Made by a program: the position numbers and the translations under genes
The notes under the pieces: generated by a model
What the model saw: the letters and a program-made list of their open reading frames with translations, nothing else
Database searches by the model: none
What the model was told of the DNA's origin: nothing
Part shown: piece after piece, positions 9,264 to 17,781 of the stretch
Layout: every line of letters begins with the position of its first letter
Position numbering within the stretch: the first letter of the stretch is position 1
Source: an uncultured Acidobacteriaceae bacterium
GTDB lineage: Bacteria; Acidobacteriota; Terriglobia; Terriglobales; Acidobacteriaceae
Assembly: GCA_937879855.1 (NCBI GenBank)
Contig: CALFMO010000015.1
Span: forward strand, 1-64,000
Length of the DNA stretch: 64,000 bases
Direction of reading: 5' to 3'

Positions 9264-10460
9264 TTGCCTATTGGAACAGCCTTTCACGAAAGAACTTTCC
9301 CGTTGTGCCACAGCTTGAACTATCGCGAGTGGTCGGGGTATTACACTGTCAGCGTCTACGAAGTCCATCACGAGCACGAGTACAACGCCATTCGCAACGC
9401 GGCCGCGCTCATCGACATTTCACCACTCTACAAATATCTGATCACGGGCAGAGATGCGACCCGGCTGGTGAACCGGGTAATCACGCGCGACACTAACAAA
9501 GTGAAAGTGGGCCAGGTCATTTATTGCTGCTGGTGCGACGAAGAGGGAAAGGTGATCGACGACGGCACGATTTCTCGTCTTGAAGAAAACGTGTATCGCT
9601 GGACTGCAGCGGATCCCAGCCTACGATGGTTCCGACAGAATGGCCTGAATATGGACGTGCAGATCGAAGACATTTCCGAGAAGGTGGCAGCGCTCGCTCT
9701 GCAAGGCCCGACTTCAGCCAAACTATTAAAGTCCGTCGCCGACGCCGACATCGCCAACTTGAAATATTTTCGTGTGACTCGCGGCAAAATCGCCGGAATT
9801 CCCGTGGATATTTCGCGCACCGGCTACACCGGCGATCTGGGCTACGAGATCTGGATTCCGTGGAACAATGCGTTGAAGGTCTGGGATGCGCTGGCAGAAA
9901 AAGGCAAACAGTTCGATCTGCACGCCGCCGGGATGCTGGCGCTTGACGTCGCGCGGGTTGAGGCTGGGCTGCTCCTGATCGAGGTCGATTACACCAGTTC
10001 GAAGAAGGCGCTGATCCCATCGCAGAAGTTCTCGCCCTACGAACTCGGGTTCGGCAAGATGGTTCATTTGGAAAAAGAAAATTTCATTGGTAAGCGCGCG
10101 CTTCAGCAAGACGCGAAGAAAGGCGTGTCGCGTCAACTGGTAGGCCTCGAAGTCGATTGGACCGATGTCGAGCAACTTTACGAACGCTACGGTCTGACCC
10201 CGGCAGCTCCGACGCAGGCCTCGCGCGTCGCGGTGCCCGTGTACGCAGGAGACAAGCAAGCCGGCAAGGCGACGACCACGAGCTGGTCGCCAATCCTGAA
10301 AAAATTGATTGCGCTGGCCAGCGTCGAGACGGAATATTCGAAGCCCGGCACGTCTTTGCAGATGGAAATTACGATTGAAGCAATGCGTCTTAGGACCGAC
10401 GTGAAGGTGACGCCGCTCCCATTTTTCAATCCGCCGAGAAAGACGGCCACGCCGGTGTAA
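9264..10460 (+). CDS. GcvT-family folate-dependent aminomethyltransferase-like protein
   Basis: The family moves one-carbon units to or from tetrahydrofolate. The product shows the GcvT fold order: N-terminal YEVHHEHEYNAIRNAAALIDIS, the ALQGPTSAKLL segment, SRTGYTGDLGYEIW near residues 180-193, and GFGKMVHLEKENFIGKRAL near 270. At 398 residues it is slightly longer than classical GcvT (about 360). No gcvH or gcvP is nearby, so it need not act on glycine; sarcosine/dimethylglycine-type or other methylated substrates are equally possible. The start is TTG, with GAGG nine bases before it; the next in-frame ATG would cut deep into the fold. Confidence 0.8.
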   Translation: MPIGTAFHERTFPLCHSLNYREWSGYYTVSVYEVHHEHEYNAIRNAAALIDISPLYKYLITGRDATRLVNRVITRDTNKVKVGQVIYCCWCDEEGKVIDDGTISRLEENVYRWTAADPSLRWFRQNGLNMDVQIEDISEKVAALALQGPTSAKLLKSVADADIANLKYFRVTRGKIAGIPVDISRTGYTGDLGYEIWIPWNNALKVWDALAEKGKQFDLHAAGMLALDVARVEAGLLLIEVDYTSSKKALIPSQKFSPYELGFGKMVHLEKENFIGKRALQQDAKKGVSRQLVGLEVDWTDVEQLYERYGLTPAAPTQASRVAVPVYAGDKQAGKATTTSWSPILKKLIALASVETEYSKPGTSLQMEITIEAMRLRTDVKVTPLPFFNPPRKTATPV

Positions 10461-10470
10461 AGGTTTTTAT

Positions 10471-10591
10471 GTGGGGACAGCCGCCCTCGGCTGTCCGCGG
10501 GGCGCAGCCCGGCTGGAATCACTTTTGCAGATTGGGTCCTCAGAAAGCGAGCTGCCGCTCGCTCGGACCCCCCGGACGGCTGTCCCTACAC
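10471..10591. repeat. Palindromic intergenic repeat, family 1, double copy with inverted ends
   Basis: The element begins GTGGGGACAGCCG and ends CGGCTGTCCCTAC, an inverted pair about 120 bases apart. Inside are the hairpins GGACAGCCG-CCCT-CGGCTGTCC (10475-10496), GGGC-GCA-GCCC, and GCGAGC-TGCC-GCTCGC. This two-ended layout resembles a REPIN (two facing REP sequences). It fills the space between a rightward and a leftward gene and may also act in 3'-end formation for both. Confidence 0.65.
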
Positions 10592-10596
10592 GATTC

Positions 10597-12051
10597 TCAG
10601 CTCGCCTTCCGGCTGCTGCGCTTCCAATACAAATACCCTGGCACCCCAATCAGCACAATCGCCGTTCCCCAGAACGCCTGAGTCGGGCGGGTGATAATCG
10701 TGTTCAGTGTCCACGCCGTGCCGATCAGAACATAGATCGCCGGCAGCCAGGGATATCCCGTGCAACGGTAAGGCCGCGGAATCTCCGGGCGCTTCCAGCG
10801 CAGCAGGAACATCCCGATCACGGTTAGCGTGTAGGAGAGCACCATGCCGTAGATGACGTAGGTGTAAAGCTGGTCGTAGCGGCCGCTCAGGGTGAGGGCG
10901 GCTGCCCAAATGCCCTGTCCAATCAGGCTGAAGGCTGGGGTGCGCCACTGGGGATGGATCACCGCCATGCGCTTGAAGAACACGCCGTCCTGTGCCATGG
11001 CGAGATACACGCGCGCTCCCGAGAGTGTGCACGTCGCGGCTGCGCTGAAACAGGAAACGGCGATCATCAGCGATAACCATTTCGCTGCCCCAGGCGAAAA
11101 TAGTGCCGCGGCCGCAGCATGCGCAATTGTCTCGTGCGTGGCGATTTCCTTCAGCGGCAAGGCATAGACGTAGGTCAGGTTCATCGCGATATAAATAACC
11201 GCCACAGCGAGCACGCCGAGAACCATGGCCCGCGGCACGGTGCGTCGCGGTTCTCTGACTTCGCCGGCAACCCAGGTGATGTACACCCAACCGTCATAGG
11301 CCCAGAACACTGCGATCATGCCTACGCCCAACGCGGAGATCAGTTGCGTTGGCCCGAGTCCCATCGTCAGGCTAACGCCATGTGACTGAAAGTTGGACCA
11401 GTGGCCTTTGCCGATGGCGAATCCGAGAGTTACGAACGCAGCCATGGCCGTAAACTTTGTCCCGCTCGAGATGTTCTGTAGTAACGCGCCCCAGCGCAGG
11501 CCTATGACATTTACATAAGTTAGAACTGCGATCAGGAGCAGCCCGAGCAAATGAGCGCGCGTGATCACGATGCCGGCGAACGCAATCACCACATGATCGG
11601 CCGACACAACTGGAAAGACTTGTCCGGCATAGGCCGCCGATGCCACCGAAAGCGCCGCGATCGTGCCTCCGTTGGCGACGCTGAACAGCATCCAGCCATA
11701 GAGGAAAGCGATCAGGTCGCCATAAGCCTCGCGGAGGTAGATGTACTGGCCGCCGGAATCCGGGAACATCGAACCTAACTCGGCAAACGCGAAGCAGGCG
11801 CAAAGCGAGATCAGCGCGCCCAACACCCACACCAGCAGGAATAGCACGGGTTGCGGCAACGGTCCCGCAATATCTTTCGCGGTCAGAAATATCGACGACC
11901 CGATCACTCCGCTGACCAGCAGCAGCACCGAGTCAAGCAGGCCGAGTCCCCGGATCAGCGTGGGTTTTGAGCCAGAGGGGGTTTGATCGGCAGGTTTAGA
12001 GTCGGCAGAAGCCGCGTCGGATGTTGGTAGAACTGGAATGGGTTTCATCAT
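10597..12051 (-). CDS. APC-family amino acid permease
   Basis: An inner-membrane amino acid/polyamine transporter of the APC superfamily, with about 12 hydrophobic helices over 484 residues. The first helix holds the unwound substrate/ion motif GVIGSSIFL (about residues 48-56). FAELGSMFPDSGGQYIYLREAYG near 90-112 and FWAYDGWVYITWVAGEVREPRRTVPRA near 248-274 match the LAT/SteT-like branch. Its ATG overlaps the stop of the upstream zinc-ribbon gene as ATGA, so the two are translationally coupled. Substrate is not predictable. An ATG one codon later is an equal start. Confidence 0.9.
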   Translation of the reverse strand: MMKPIPVLPTSDAASADSKPADQTPSGSKPTLIRGLGLLDSVLLLVSGVIGSSIFLTAKDIAGPLPQPVLFLLVWVLGALISLCACFAFAELGSMFPDSGGQYIYLREAYGDLIAFLYGWMLFSVANGGTIAALSVASAAYAGQVFPVVSADHVVIAFAGIVITRAHLLGLLLIAVLTYVNVIGLRWGALLQNISSGTKFTAMAAFVTLGFAIGKGHWSNFQSHGVSLTMGLGPTQLISALGVGMIAVFWAYDGWVYITWVAGEVREPRRTVPRAMVLGVLAVAVIYIAMNLTYVYALPLKEIATHETIAHAAAAALFSPGAAKWLSLMIAVSCFSAAATCTLSGARVYLAMAQDGVFFKRMAVIHPQWRTPAFSLIGQGIWAAALTLSGRYDQLYTYVIYGMVLSYTLTVIGMFLLRWKRPEIPRPYRCTGYPWLPAIYVLIGTAWTLNTIITRPTQAFWGTAIVLIGVPGYLYWKRSSRKAS

Positions 12052-12218
12052 CCGATGCCCAGTTCGTCGGACGATTCAAGCGCTGTTCCACAACGGCGGC
12101 AGATCACTGCGGAGCAGTCGCCGCAGGTCAGGGGATCGGTCACTTCTTCCGCGCAATTCGGGCAATAGAGAGAGCCGGGCTCGGAGTCCGGGAGCGGCTT
12201 CTGAGGAGGTGTCGCCAT
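12048..12218 (-). CDS. Small double CxxC zinc-ribbon protein
   Basis: A 56-residue protein with two cysteine knuckles, CPNC (about residues 19-22) and CGDC (31-34), followed by CRRC (39-42). This is the look of a treble zinc-ribbon as found in small rubrerythrin-like or transcription-linked proteins. An in-frame upstream codon would add 16 residues, but the ATG reading MATPPQKPLPDSEPG is the better start because the extension is not protein-like. The stop overlaps the permease start. The function is unknown; the coupling suggests the two products are made together. Confidence 0.65.
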   Translation of the reverse strand: MATPPQKPLPDSEPGSLYCPNCAEEVTDPLTCGDCSAVICRRCGTALESSDELGIG

Positions 12219-12309
12219 GAAGAGGAAAACTGTAGCATATACGCAGCGCTGCCGTCCCGGCGGCATCGTTGAGCGATGGCTCGCACGGCATCGCGACTGT
12301 GTTTTCCTT

Positions 12310-12357
12310 GCGAGGGGGAGTCGCCCTCGCGACAGCCGGCGAGACGCCGGCGCTACA
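12310..12357. repeat. Palindromic intergenic repeat, family 2
   Basis: Two consecutive hairpins, GCGAGGG-GGAGT-CGCCCTCGC and GCCGGC-GAGA-CGCCGGC, end in the shared tail GGCGCTACA. A second GGCGCTACAT follows eight bases later. The same ACAGCCGGC...GCCGGCGCTAC ending occurs at 32686-32709. Confidence 0.6.
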
Positions 12358-12382
12358 TTGAAGCGGCGCTACATGAAACGCT

Positions 12383-13132
12383 ATGGCTGACAAATCTCAT
12401 AATCCCGACGAAAAGTTGCAGCACGAATTCAACCGCTGGGCCGCTGCGGGCGAAGGCTACAAGATGGAGCGCCACCATCTCGACATCACCGAGAAGACGA
12501 TTCGTCTGATGAATCTGCGCCCAGGAGAGCGCGTGCTCGATCTCGGTTGCGGGTCTGGATGGGCTACACGCTTACTGGCGCGCCTCGTTGGCGAAGGTCC
12601 GGAGGGATTCGGTCAAGTCGTGGGACTCGATGTCTCCGATGAAATGGTGCGTCTGGCCCGCGAGGCCTCGAAAGACTTCGAAAATATTCTTTACGTCTGG
12701 GGATCGGCGCAGCAGATTCCTTGGGAAGAAAACTTTTTCGACAAGGTCCTGTCGGTGGAGTCGTTTTACTATTATCCCGATCAAGACCGGGCGCTCATGG
12801 AATTATTTCGCGTGATGGCGCCGCGAGGACGTCTGTTTATTCTGATCAACCTCTACAGAGACAATCCCTATTCGCTGCAGTGGGTCGACAAGCTGAAAGT
12901 CCCCGTGCACGTGCGATCCACAGAAGAATATATCGAGCTCCTGAAAAAGCACGCATTCGAAGACGTGCAGGCACGCCGTATTCCTGATGACACGCCGACT
13001 CCCGACGATTACCAAACGAAGTCTTTCAATAGCCTCGCAGACCTGCGGGCGTTCAAGCGGGAGGGCGCATTGCTGCTGATGGCGTCGAAACCCGACCTGC
13101 GCACACCGCTGCCGGGATACACCATTTACTGA
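12383..13132 (+). CDS. Class I SAM-dependent methyltransferase (UbiE-like)
   Basis: A cytosolic methyltransferase of 249 residues. Motif I is VLDLGCGSGWATRLLARL (about residues 52-69), with the acidic motif II GLDVSDEMV near 80-88, motif III-like SAQQIPWEENFFDKVLSVESFYYYPD around 110-135, and LFRVMAPRGRLFI near 142-154. The set resembles MenG/UbiE and related small-molecule methyltransferases. The acceptor cannot be read from the sequence; no quinone or menaquinone genes are adjacent. It runs toward the DUF4097 gene with only an 18-base gap. Confidence 0.85.
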   Translation: MADKSHNPDEKLQHEFNRWAAAGEGYKMERHHLDITEKTIRLMNLRPGERVLDLGCGSGWATRLLARLVGEGPEGFGQVVGLDVSDEMVRLAREASKDFENILYVWGSAQQIPWEENFFDKVLSVESFYYYPDQDRALMELFRVMAPRGRLFILINLYRDNPYSLQWVDKLKVPVHVRSTEEYIELLKKHAFEDVQARRIPDDTPTPDDYQTKSFNSLADLRAFKREGALLLMASKPDLRTPLPGYTIY

Positions 13133-13150
13133 TCTTGTGGGGCTCGATCT

Positions 13151-14020
13151 CTAAATGGTGTCGTCATCCTTATCGCGATGGCTCAAGTCCTTCACCGGGC
13201 TCAGGGCGCGGCCGTCTTGCGCGCGATGAATCTCAACTCTGCCATTTACATCGTGCAGTCTGATTCGTGTGGCGCCATTGCCGATTTCTCCGCGAAGATC
13301 GTGGCCCACAAAGCCATGATGATTCGAATGCAGGCCGAAGTCGTTCTCGATGCCTCCAGAAACCGTGTTCGCCTCCACTTCCGCGTTCGAGTCGGAGGGA
13401 ATGGTCAAATCGACCGAACCGTTCACGGAATTTAGCTCGACGGAGCGGCCGGAGAGCTGGTCAAATCGCGCCACCAATCGCCCGTTGATGGTCGACAGTC
13501 GAGCTTCGCCCGCCAAATTCTTTGCTTCAAGCTGCCCATTAATACAGGACGCGCGAACCTCGCCACTCACCCCGCTAACATTGAGCGCGCCATTAATCAG
13601 CTTGATTTCATCCAACCGAACCGTGCGCGGGACGGTGAGTGTGTATTCCACCGTGGCGGCTCGATCATGTCCGCTCCAATTCGAACCACGGTCGTGCTCC
13701 GGGTATTTGGTGCGAATCGAGAGAGCGTCGTTGCGCGCGTCGATCTCGATCTTTGCCTCGTCCAGAGCCTCCTTCGTATCGGCATACTTTATCGCGTCCA
13801 CTTTCACCTGGTTCTGGTCCCAACTGGAAATACGCACATCGCCGTTTATGTTCTCGAGTTCGACTCGGCCATCCGGAGTCAAGGCATAGGTTTGATGGAG
13901 TTCTTCGGTCAGCGAGCCGCGATGATCGGAAGCATGCGCTCCGAGGGCAAGCACAAACAGCGCGCAGACTGTTCCCAGGACAGCTCCCAACCAGGTGGGG
14001 GATTGGCGATGACGGTTCAT
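13151..14020 (-). CDS. Secreted DUF4097-type beta-helix/strand-repeat protein
   Basis: A signal peptide (residues about 1-30, ending LGAHA-SD) is followed by short beta-strand repeats with the motif xxINGxVxVxG-like text: VELENINGDVRI, LINGALNVSGVSGEVRASCINGQLEAKNLAGEARLSTINGRLVARF, LNSVNGSVDLTI. This is the DUF4097 pattern, thought to form a right-handed beta solenoid outside the cytoplasm; its role is not known. The tail is His/Asp-rich and charged. The ribosome binding site AAGGGAGGAG lies immediately upstream of the ATG on this strand, fixing the start. It is divergent from the porin operon across 154 bases. Confidence 0.85.
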   Translation of the reverse strand: MNRHRQSPTWLGAVLGTVCALFVLALGAHASDHRGSLTEELHQTYALTPDGRVELENINGDVRISSWDQNQVKVDAIKYADTKEALDEAKIEIDARNDALSIRTKYPEHDRGSNWSGHDRAATVEYTLTVPRTVRLDEIKLINGALNVSGVSGEVRASCINGQLEAKNLAGEARLSTINGRLVARFDQLSGRSVELNSVNGSVDLTIPSDSNAEVEANTVSGGIENDFGLHSNHHGFVGHDLRGEIGNGATRIRLHDVNGRVEIHRAQDGRALSPVKDLSHRDKDDDTI

Positions 14021-14174
14021 GACTCCTCCCTTTCAATGCGTTAGACGGCGCGGTGTGGAATTCGTGAGAGGCCGGCCGCTCAAAAAAGCTTTTCCAACCC
14101 TGGAAGACACGAAAGTTACCTCCGTGATGTTTCCCTCCCTGGAACGGTGAAAGACAATCGTTGCAAGAGCTTAA

Positions 14175-15275
14175 GTGGGGTCCCTTTTGTACACGTGCGG
14201 CGAAATCGCGTCCCGGAAACGGCAGAGCTTTGCTCTGTTTGGATTGGTGGCGTTGTTCTTGCTGCTCTTGTCCCCAACTCGGATAGCCGCCCAGAGTTCA
14301 GACACCGAAAAGCCAGTCCCGATCCTGACCGGCAACGCTGGAGCGTTCAGTTTCGTCACGGGTGGGCACAATCTGATCGACAGCCAGATCAACCCAGTCC
14401 TGCTCGTGCCGCTTGGGGAGCGCTGGCTTATCGAGTCGAGGGCGGAATTCGAGGGCCAGTTTCAACGCCCGTCCGATGGCGCACCTTACGGAGGGCCCGT
14501 CACCAAGCATGTCGACTATGCGCAGGTCGACTACATCGCCAGCCCCTACGCCACGGTTACGGCAGGGAGATTTCTTACTCCGTTCGGAATCTTCAACGAG
14601 CGCCTTTATCCCGTGTGGATTCGCGCCCTGCAGCCGGACCCTCTGATCCAACCCATCAACACTGCTCCCAGCGACGGCGCCATGTTGCGCGGCGGTTTTC
14701 CGGTGAATGCCAAAGCCAACATGAATTATGCCCTCTACGTTTCAGTGACCAGCATTGGCTTCGACAGCGTGGATTCGGAACGCCACGTCGGAGGCCGCAT
14801 GGGCTTATTCTTTCCCGGCCCGCGACTGGAAGTTGGCGGCTCTTGGCAAAAGACATTGCAGGACGACCGCAAAAACGCATTCGGTTTTCACATGGGCTGG
14901 CAGCCAGCGAAAATTCCGTTGAACCTGCGCTCCGAATTCGCGCGCTCGTTTGAGGGCAGTGGATACTGGATCGAAGGTTCGTACCGTCTTAGCCAGATGC
15001 ATTTTTGGCAAAAGCCCATGCGGCGCACAGAACTCGTCACCCGTCTCCAACAGTTTTATACGGGAGAGATGAGTCCCGACGCTGCGGCAGATCTTGGCTT
15101 GCCTGGCGCGAACACCCGCGAGGCGGATTTTGGAGTGAACTACTTTCTGCGGGATGGCATGAAAGGCATTGCCAGCTATGGCCGCCAGTTCAGTGCAGAC
15201 GGCAATTTCAACCAGTGGAGCTTCGGGCTCGCTTACCGGTTCGCGATTCCGCTCTGTCGAGTGGGCAAGCCATGA
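14175..15275 (+). CDS. Outer-membrane porin-like beta-barrel protein
   Basis: A signal sequence (hydrophobic stretch FALFGLVALFLLLLSP, then AAQSS) is followed by alternating strands typical of a barrel: VDYAQVDYIASPYATVTAGRFLTPFG, RLEVGGSWQKTL, FGVNYFLRDGMKGIASYGRQFS and a last strand QWSFGLAYRFAI. The RFLTPFGIFNER segment resembles phosphate-selective-porin and DcaP-like proteins. At 366 residues it fits a 14-18 strand porin. The GTG start is uncertain; a TTG four codons on is possible. It opens a four-gene operon: its stop overlaps the cytochrome gene start (ATGA). Confidence 0.75.
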   Translation: MGSLLYTCGEIASRKRQSFALFGLVALFLLLLSPTRIAAQSSDTEKPVPILTGNAGAFSFVTGGHNLIDSQINPVLLVPLGERWLIESRAEFEGQFQRPSDGAPYGGPVTKHVDYAQVDYIASPYATVTAGRFLTPFGIFNERLYPVWIRALQPDPLIQPINTAPSDGAMLRGGFPVNAKANMNYALYVSVTSIGFDSVDSERHVGGRMGLFFPGPRLEVGGSWQKTLQDDRKNAFGFHMGWQPAKIPLNLRSEFARSFEGSGYWIEGSYRLSQMHFWQKPMRRTELVTRLQQFYTGEMSPDAAADLGLPGANTREADFGVNYFLRDGMKGIASYGRQFSADGNFNQWSFGLAYRFAIPLCRVGKP

Positions 15276-15583
15276 AGAGAAATCTCCAAGTTTGGAGTTG
15301 CTTTGCAGTTCTGCTTTGGGCGCTCGCGTTTGCATCCGCACTCTTTGCTGGGCCGGCCTCAAGCAGCAAAGGTGGAACTGGCGCAGTTGTCGTGCAGAAC
15401 ACTGATGCTGAGAGCATGCGACTTCAGGGAGAGCAGCGCTTTCGCGCCAACTGCGGCCGCTGCCACGCCGCACCACAGAAATTTCCACCGCGCATGATGA
15501 AGACTATTTTGCGCCACATGCGGGTTCGGGCCACGGTTACCGCAGAAGACCAGCGCCTAATCCTGTATTACATGAGCCAGTAA
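15272..15583 (+). CDS. Small secreted mono-haem c-type cytochrome
   Basis: The 103-residue product has a signal peptide (WSCFAVLLWALAFASALFAGPASS) and one haem c motif, CGRCH, in FRANCGRCHAAPQKFPPRMMKTILRHM. Met residues in the PRMMKTILRHM segment could give the sixth haem ligand. It would sit in the periplasm and carry one electron. The start is set by the ATGA overlap with the porin stop; longer upstream frames run through the porin gene and are not real. Its place between a porin and a CuA-type cupredoxin suggests a small periplasmic electron-transfer unit. Confidence 0.85.
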   Translation: MKRNLQVWSCFAVLLWALAFASALFAGPASSSKGGTGAVVVQNTDAESMRLQGEQRFRANCGRCHAAPQKFPPRMMKTILRHMRVRATVTAEDQRLILYYMSQ

Positions 15584-15600
15584 TCGAAAAGAAGGCAAGG

Positions 15601-16026
15601 ATGCCTACATCGGGAATTCGTCATATTTTGGGGAGGATCGCGGCCGCCGGCATTTTGCTGGTCTCATTGCTTCGTGCCAGCGACCAGGTCCGCGTCATTG
15701 AGATAACCGCCGATAGCGACAGCCGCTATAAGATCGCCGGGCAGCGCACTCCGGAAATTACGGTCAAGGTGGGAGAGCAAATACTTTTGCGAGTGACGGC
15801 CAACCGTGCCAAATCGTGGAATCGCGACGGATCGATTCATGGCTTCACCCTCCTGCGGGTCAAAGATCATAGCAGGGTGGAAGGATGGGAACTGCTTTTC
15901 AAACCCGGCAAGCAGGAGTTTTCTTTAACCGCTCCCAACGAACCCGGCGCATACGAGGCGGTCTGCACGGTCATTTGCAGCGAAGATCATGAAGGTATGC
16001 ACATGAAGGTGACTGTGCTGCCGTGA
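15601..16026 (+). CDS. Secreted cupredoxin with complete CuA-type ligand set
   Basis: After a signal sequence (residues 8-26) comes a beta-rich domain starting VRVIEITADSDSRYKIAG. All residues of a binuclear CuA centre are in place: H80 (SIHGF), then C122-x3-C126-x3-H130-x2-M133 (VCTVICSEDHEGM). This is the spacing of cytochrome oxidase subunit II and nitrous oxide reductase. The protein is only 141 residues with no membrane hairpin, so it is a free or stand-alone CuA domain; no oxidase subunit I gene is near. It follows the cytochrome gene by 17 bases and likely exchanges electrons with it. Confidence 0.82.
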   Translation: MPTSGIRHILGRIAAAGILLVSLLRASDQVRVIEITADSDSRYKIAGQRTPEITVKVGEQILLRVTANRAKSWNRDGSIHGFTLLRVKDHSRVEGWELLFKPGKQEFSLTAPNEPGAYEAVCTVICSEDHEGMHMKVTVLP

Positions 16027-16043
16027 AGCGATGTGAGGTTGCC

Positions 16044-16439
16044 ATGAGTCAGACCAGATTTCAAAGCATGCTTTATCGAATCGTCGTTTGCTGGTCAGCG
16101 TTGGCTCTGGCAGGCGTTGGGCATGGACAGGCCTCTCGCCAATTTCACGGAGAAGTATCTGACAGCCAGTGTGCCTTAAACGTCCACTCGCTCACGCGCT
16201 CTCATCAGGAAATGCTCAAGTCGAAATCGATGGGTGGGACGTCGAACACCTGCTCTGTCTATTGCATCGAGAATCTGGGAGGATATCTCGTCTTGTCCGC
16301 TGGGAACGAAGTTTACCGCCTCGACCGTTCCGATCTGGTGCACGGCTTCGAAGGGCGACGCGTGGTGATTACCGGTACTCTTGACGCCAAACTCAAGCAA
16401 ATTCACGTCCTCAAAATTGATTTGGAAGAGAAGCATTAG
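16044..16439 (+). CDS. Small secreted Cys-containing protein, DUF5818-like
   Basis: A signal peptide (IVVCWSALALAGVGHGQAS) precedes a domain beginning FHGEVSDSQCALN, with further cysteines in SNTCSVYCIENLGG, then an OB-like beta barrel (YRLDRSDLVHGFEGRRVVITGTLDAKLKQIHVLKID). The Cys-x(n)-TCSVYC pattern could bind metal or form a disulfide. The ATG used here has GAGG seven bases upstream; a GTG 21 bases earlier overlaps the cupredoxin stop and is less likely. It ends the porin-cytochrome-cupredoxin operon, and its 3' end overlaps the convergent glycosyltransferase gene by 29 bases. Confidence 0.75.
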   Translation: MSQTRFQSMLYRIVVCWSALALAGVGHGQASRQFHGEVSDSQCALNVHSLTRSHQEMLKSKSMGGTSNTCSVYCIENLGGYLVLSAGNEVYRLDRSDLVHGFEGRRVVITGTLDAKLKQIHVLKIDLEEKH

Positions 16440-17727
16440 TCGGCTTCTTCGCCCCCGTAAGCAGGAACACTGCCAGGATTGCGATCTCCGGTTCAATCGG
16501 AACCCGGTAGCGGGCACCGGGGAAGACGACGTAGTAGATCAAGGGATACAAAAGAATCAGCCAAAACAACAGCCAGGCGCCCGCTTTGCGCAAGCGCAGC
16601 GCGCGCCCCAGTCCCCAGAACATCAGCACAGACGAAGCCAGGTAAAGTAAGTTCTTGACATCGTTCATCCACCAGGGGTGCGTGGCTTTCGACGGTCCGG
16701 CCCAGAAATAAACGAAGCGCTTGAGGCAGAGACCAAGGAATCGGCGATAGTCCGCCTTAATGTAGTCGAGGGCTTGCTGTTTGCGCATGGCGATGTAGGG
16801 CAGTTCGCCCATCGCTTGAAATTGCCGCATCGCATATACGTCCTGAGTAGGGTGGAGATATTCCATCCACGTGCCATCGGCGCCATTGCCGTTGCCCAGT
16901 CGCAACTCGGCGCCAAAATTGTCGCGGATAAAGATGAACTGGCCGAACGTTTGATAGTTTCGAGCCAGCCAGGGCGTGATGCATGCGAAGAAAACTGCAG
17001 CGGCGAGCACCGCGCCGGCCAACGATCGTTTGCCGCGTTTCGCGCCACGGTACCACGCCCACAATCCCGCGGCCGGCAGAAATGAAAGCAGGGAAGTGCT
17101 GGTTAGCGCCGCGATGCCCCAGAGCAGTCCGAACTGAACCCACGGCAGCAGCCCGTCCCGATCTTCCAGAGTCAGCGCCAGCCAGAAGATGGTGGTCAGC
17201 AACAGAGACGAGAGACTGGTCTCCCAGACCCAGCGTGTGGACCAGAACATCACGTTAGGCAGAAGCGCCCACGCCCAGGCCGATCCGACGGCGACTTTCT
17301 GTGAAAAAATCCTGCGTGCAATCAGAAAAATCGGAATGCAGGTCAGCGCCGAAAAAACACTGTTGATCGTCAACAGGACAAACGCCGATGCCTTGGAATA
17401 AATTCCGAAAACCACGAACACACCAGCCGTTAGATAAGGGTAGAGCGGCGGCTCCCATGCGGTGGGCCCGGTGACCGGCCCAAAGGGGTCGCTGAAGCCG
17501 TGTCCAGAGGCAAGCGCTGCGCCGATTCGTCCCATTTCCCAGCCAAAACCGAAATTGTCGTCGGTACTTTTGAACTTGTAGGTGTGGCCGATCACGATCC
17601 AGCCGACTCGCAGCAGCAGGGCGATCCCGACAATCCATCCCGGCGAGGTGCGGATGCGCGCCCATGCAGTAGAGAATGAAGCCAAACTCCGGGCACAATT
17701 TACTTCCGCGGCTGACTTGGAGTCCAT
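16411..17727 (-). CDS. Membrane glycosyltransferase, PMT/ArnT-like (GT39/GT83 superfamily)
   Basis: The product is about 438 residues with roughly 10-11 hydrophobic helices. It has a first periplasmic loop carrying acidic residues (TDDNFGFGWEMGRIG), as expected for lipid-linked sugar transferases of the GT-C fold, and a periplasmic-facing C-terminal YVVFPGARYRVPIEP motif that is common in this superfamily. Such enzymes use polyprenyl-phosphate sugars to modify proteins or lipids in the envelope. The frame stays open a further 146 codons upstream, but that extension runs antisense through the toxin-antitoxin genes and does not look like protein. The ATG reading MDSKSAAEV is therefore chosen. 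Confidence 0.8.
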   Translation of the reverse strand: MDSKSAAEVNCARSLASFSTAWARIRTSPGWIVGIALLLRVGWIVIGHTYKFKSTDDNFGFGWEMGRIGAALASGHGFSDPFGPVTGPTAWEPPLYPYLTAGVFVVFGIYSKASAFVLLTINSVFSALTCIPIFLIARRIFSQKVAVGSAWAWALLPNVMFWSTRWVWETSLSSLLLTTIFWLALTLEDRDGLLPWVQFGLLWGIAALTSTSLLSFLPAAGLWAWYRGAKRGKRSLAGAVLAAAVFFACITPWLARNYQTFGQFIFIRDNFGAELRLGNGNGADGTWMEYLHPTQDVYAMRQFQAMGELPYIAMRKQQALDYIKADYRRFLGLCLKRFVYFWAGPSKATHPWWMNDVKNLLYLASSVLMFWGLGRALRLRKAGAWLLFWLILLYPLIYYVVFPGARYRVPIEPEIAILAVFLLTGAKKPTNASLPNQF

Positions 17728-17781
17728 GAACGGTTCTATTTGTAGCTGAGCAAAGCCAGACTGAGCAACTTGGGCACATTC

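Noticed and set aside
15005..15271. Upstream extension of the cytochrome c reading frame
   Set aside because: It overlaps the porin gene in another frame; the ATGA start at 15272 opens straight into a signal peptide.
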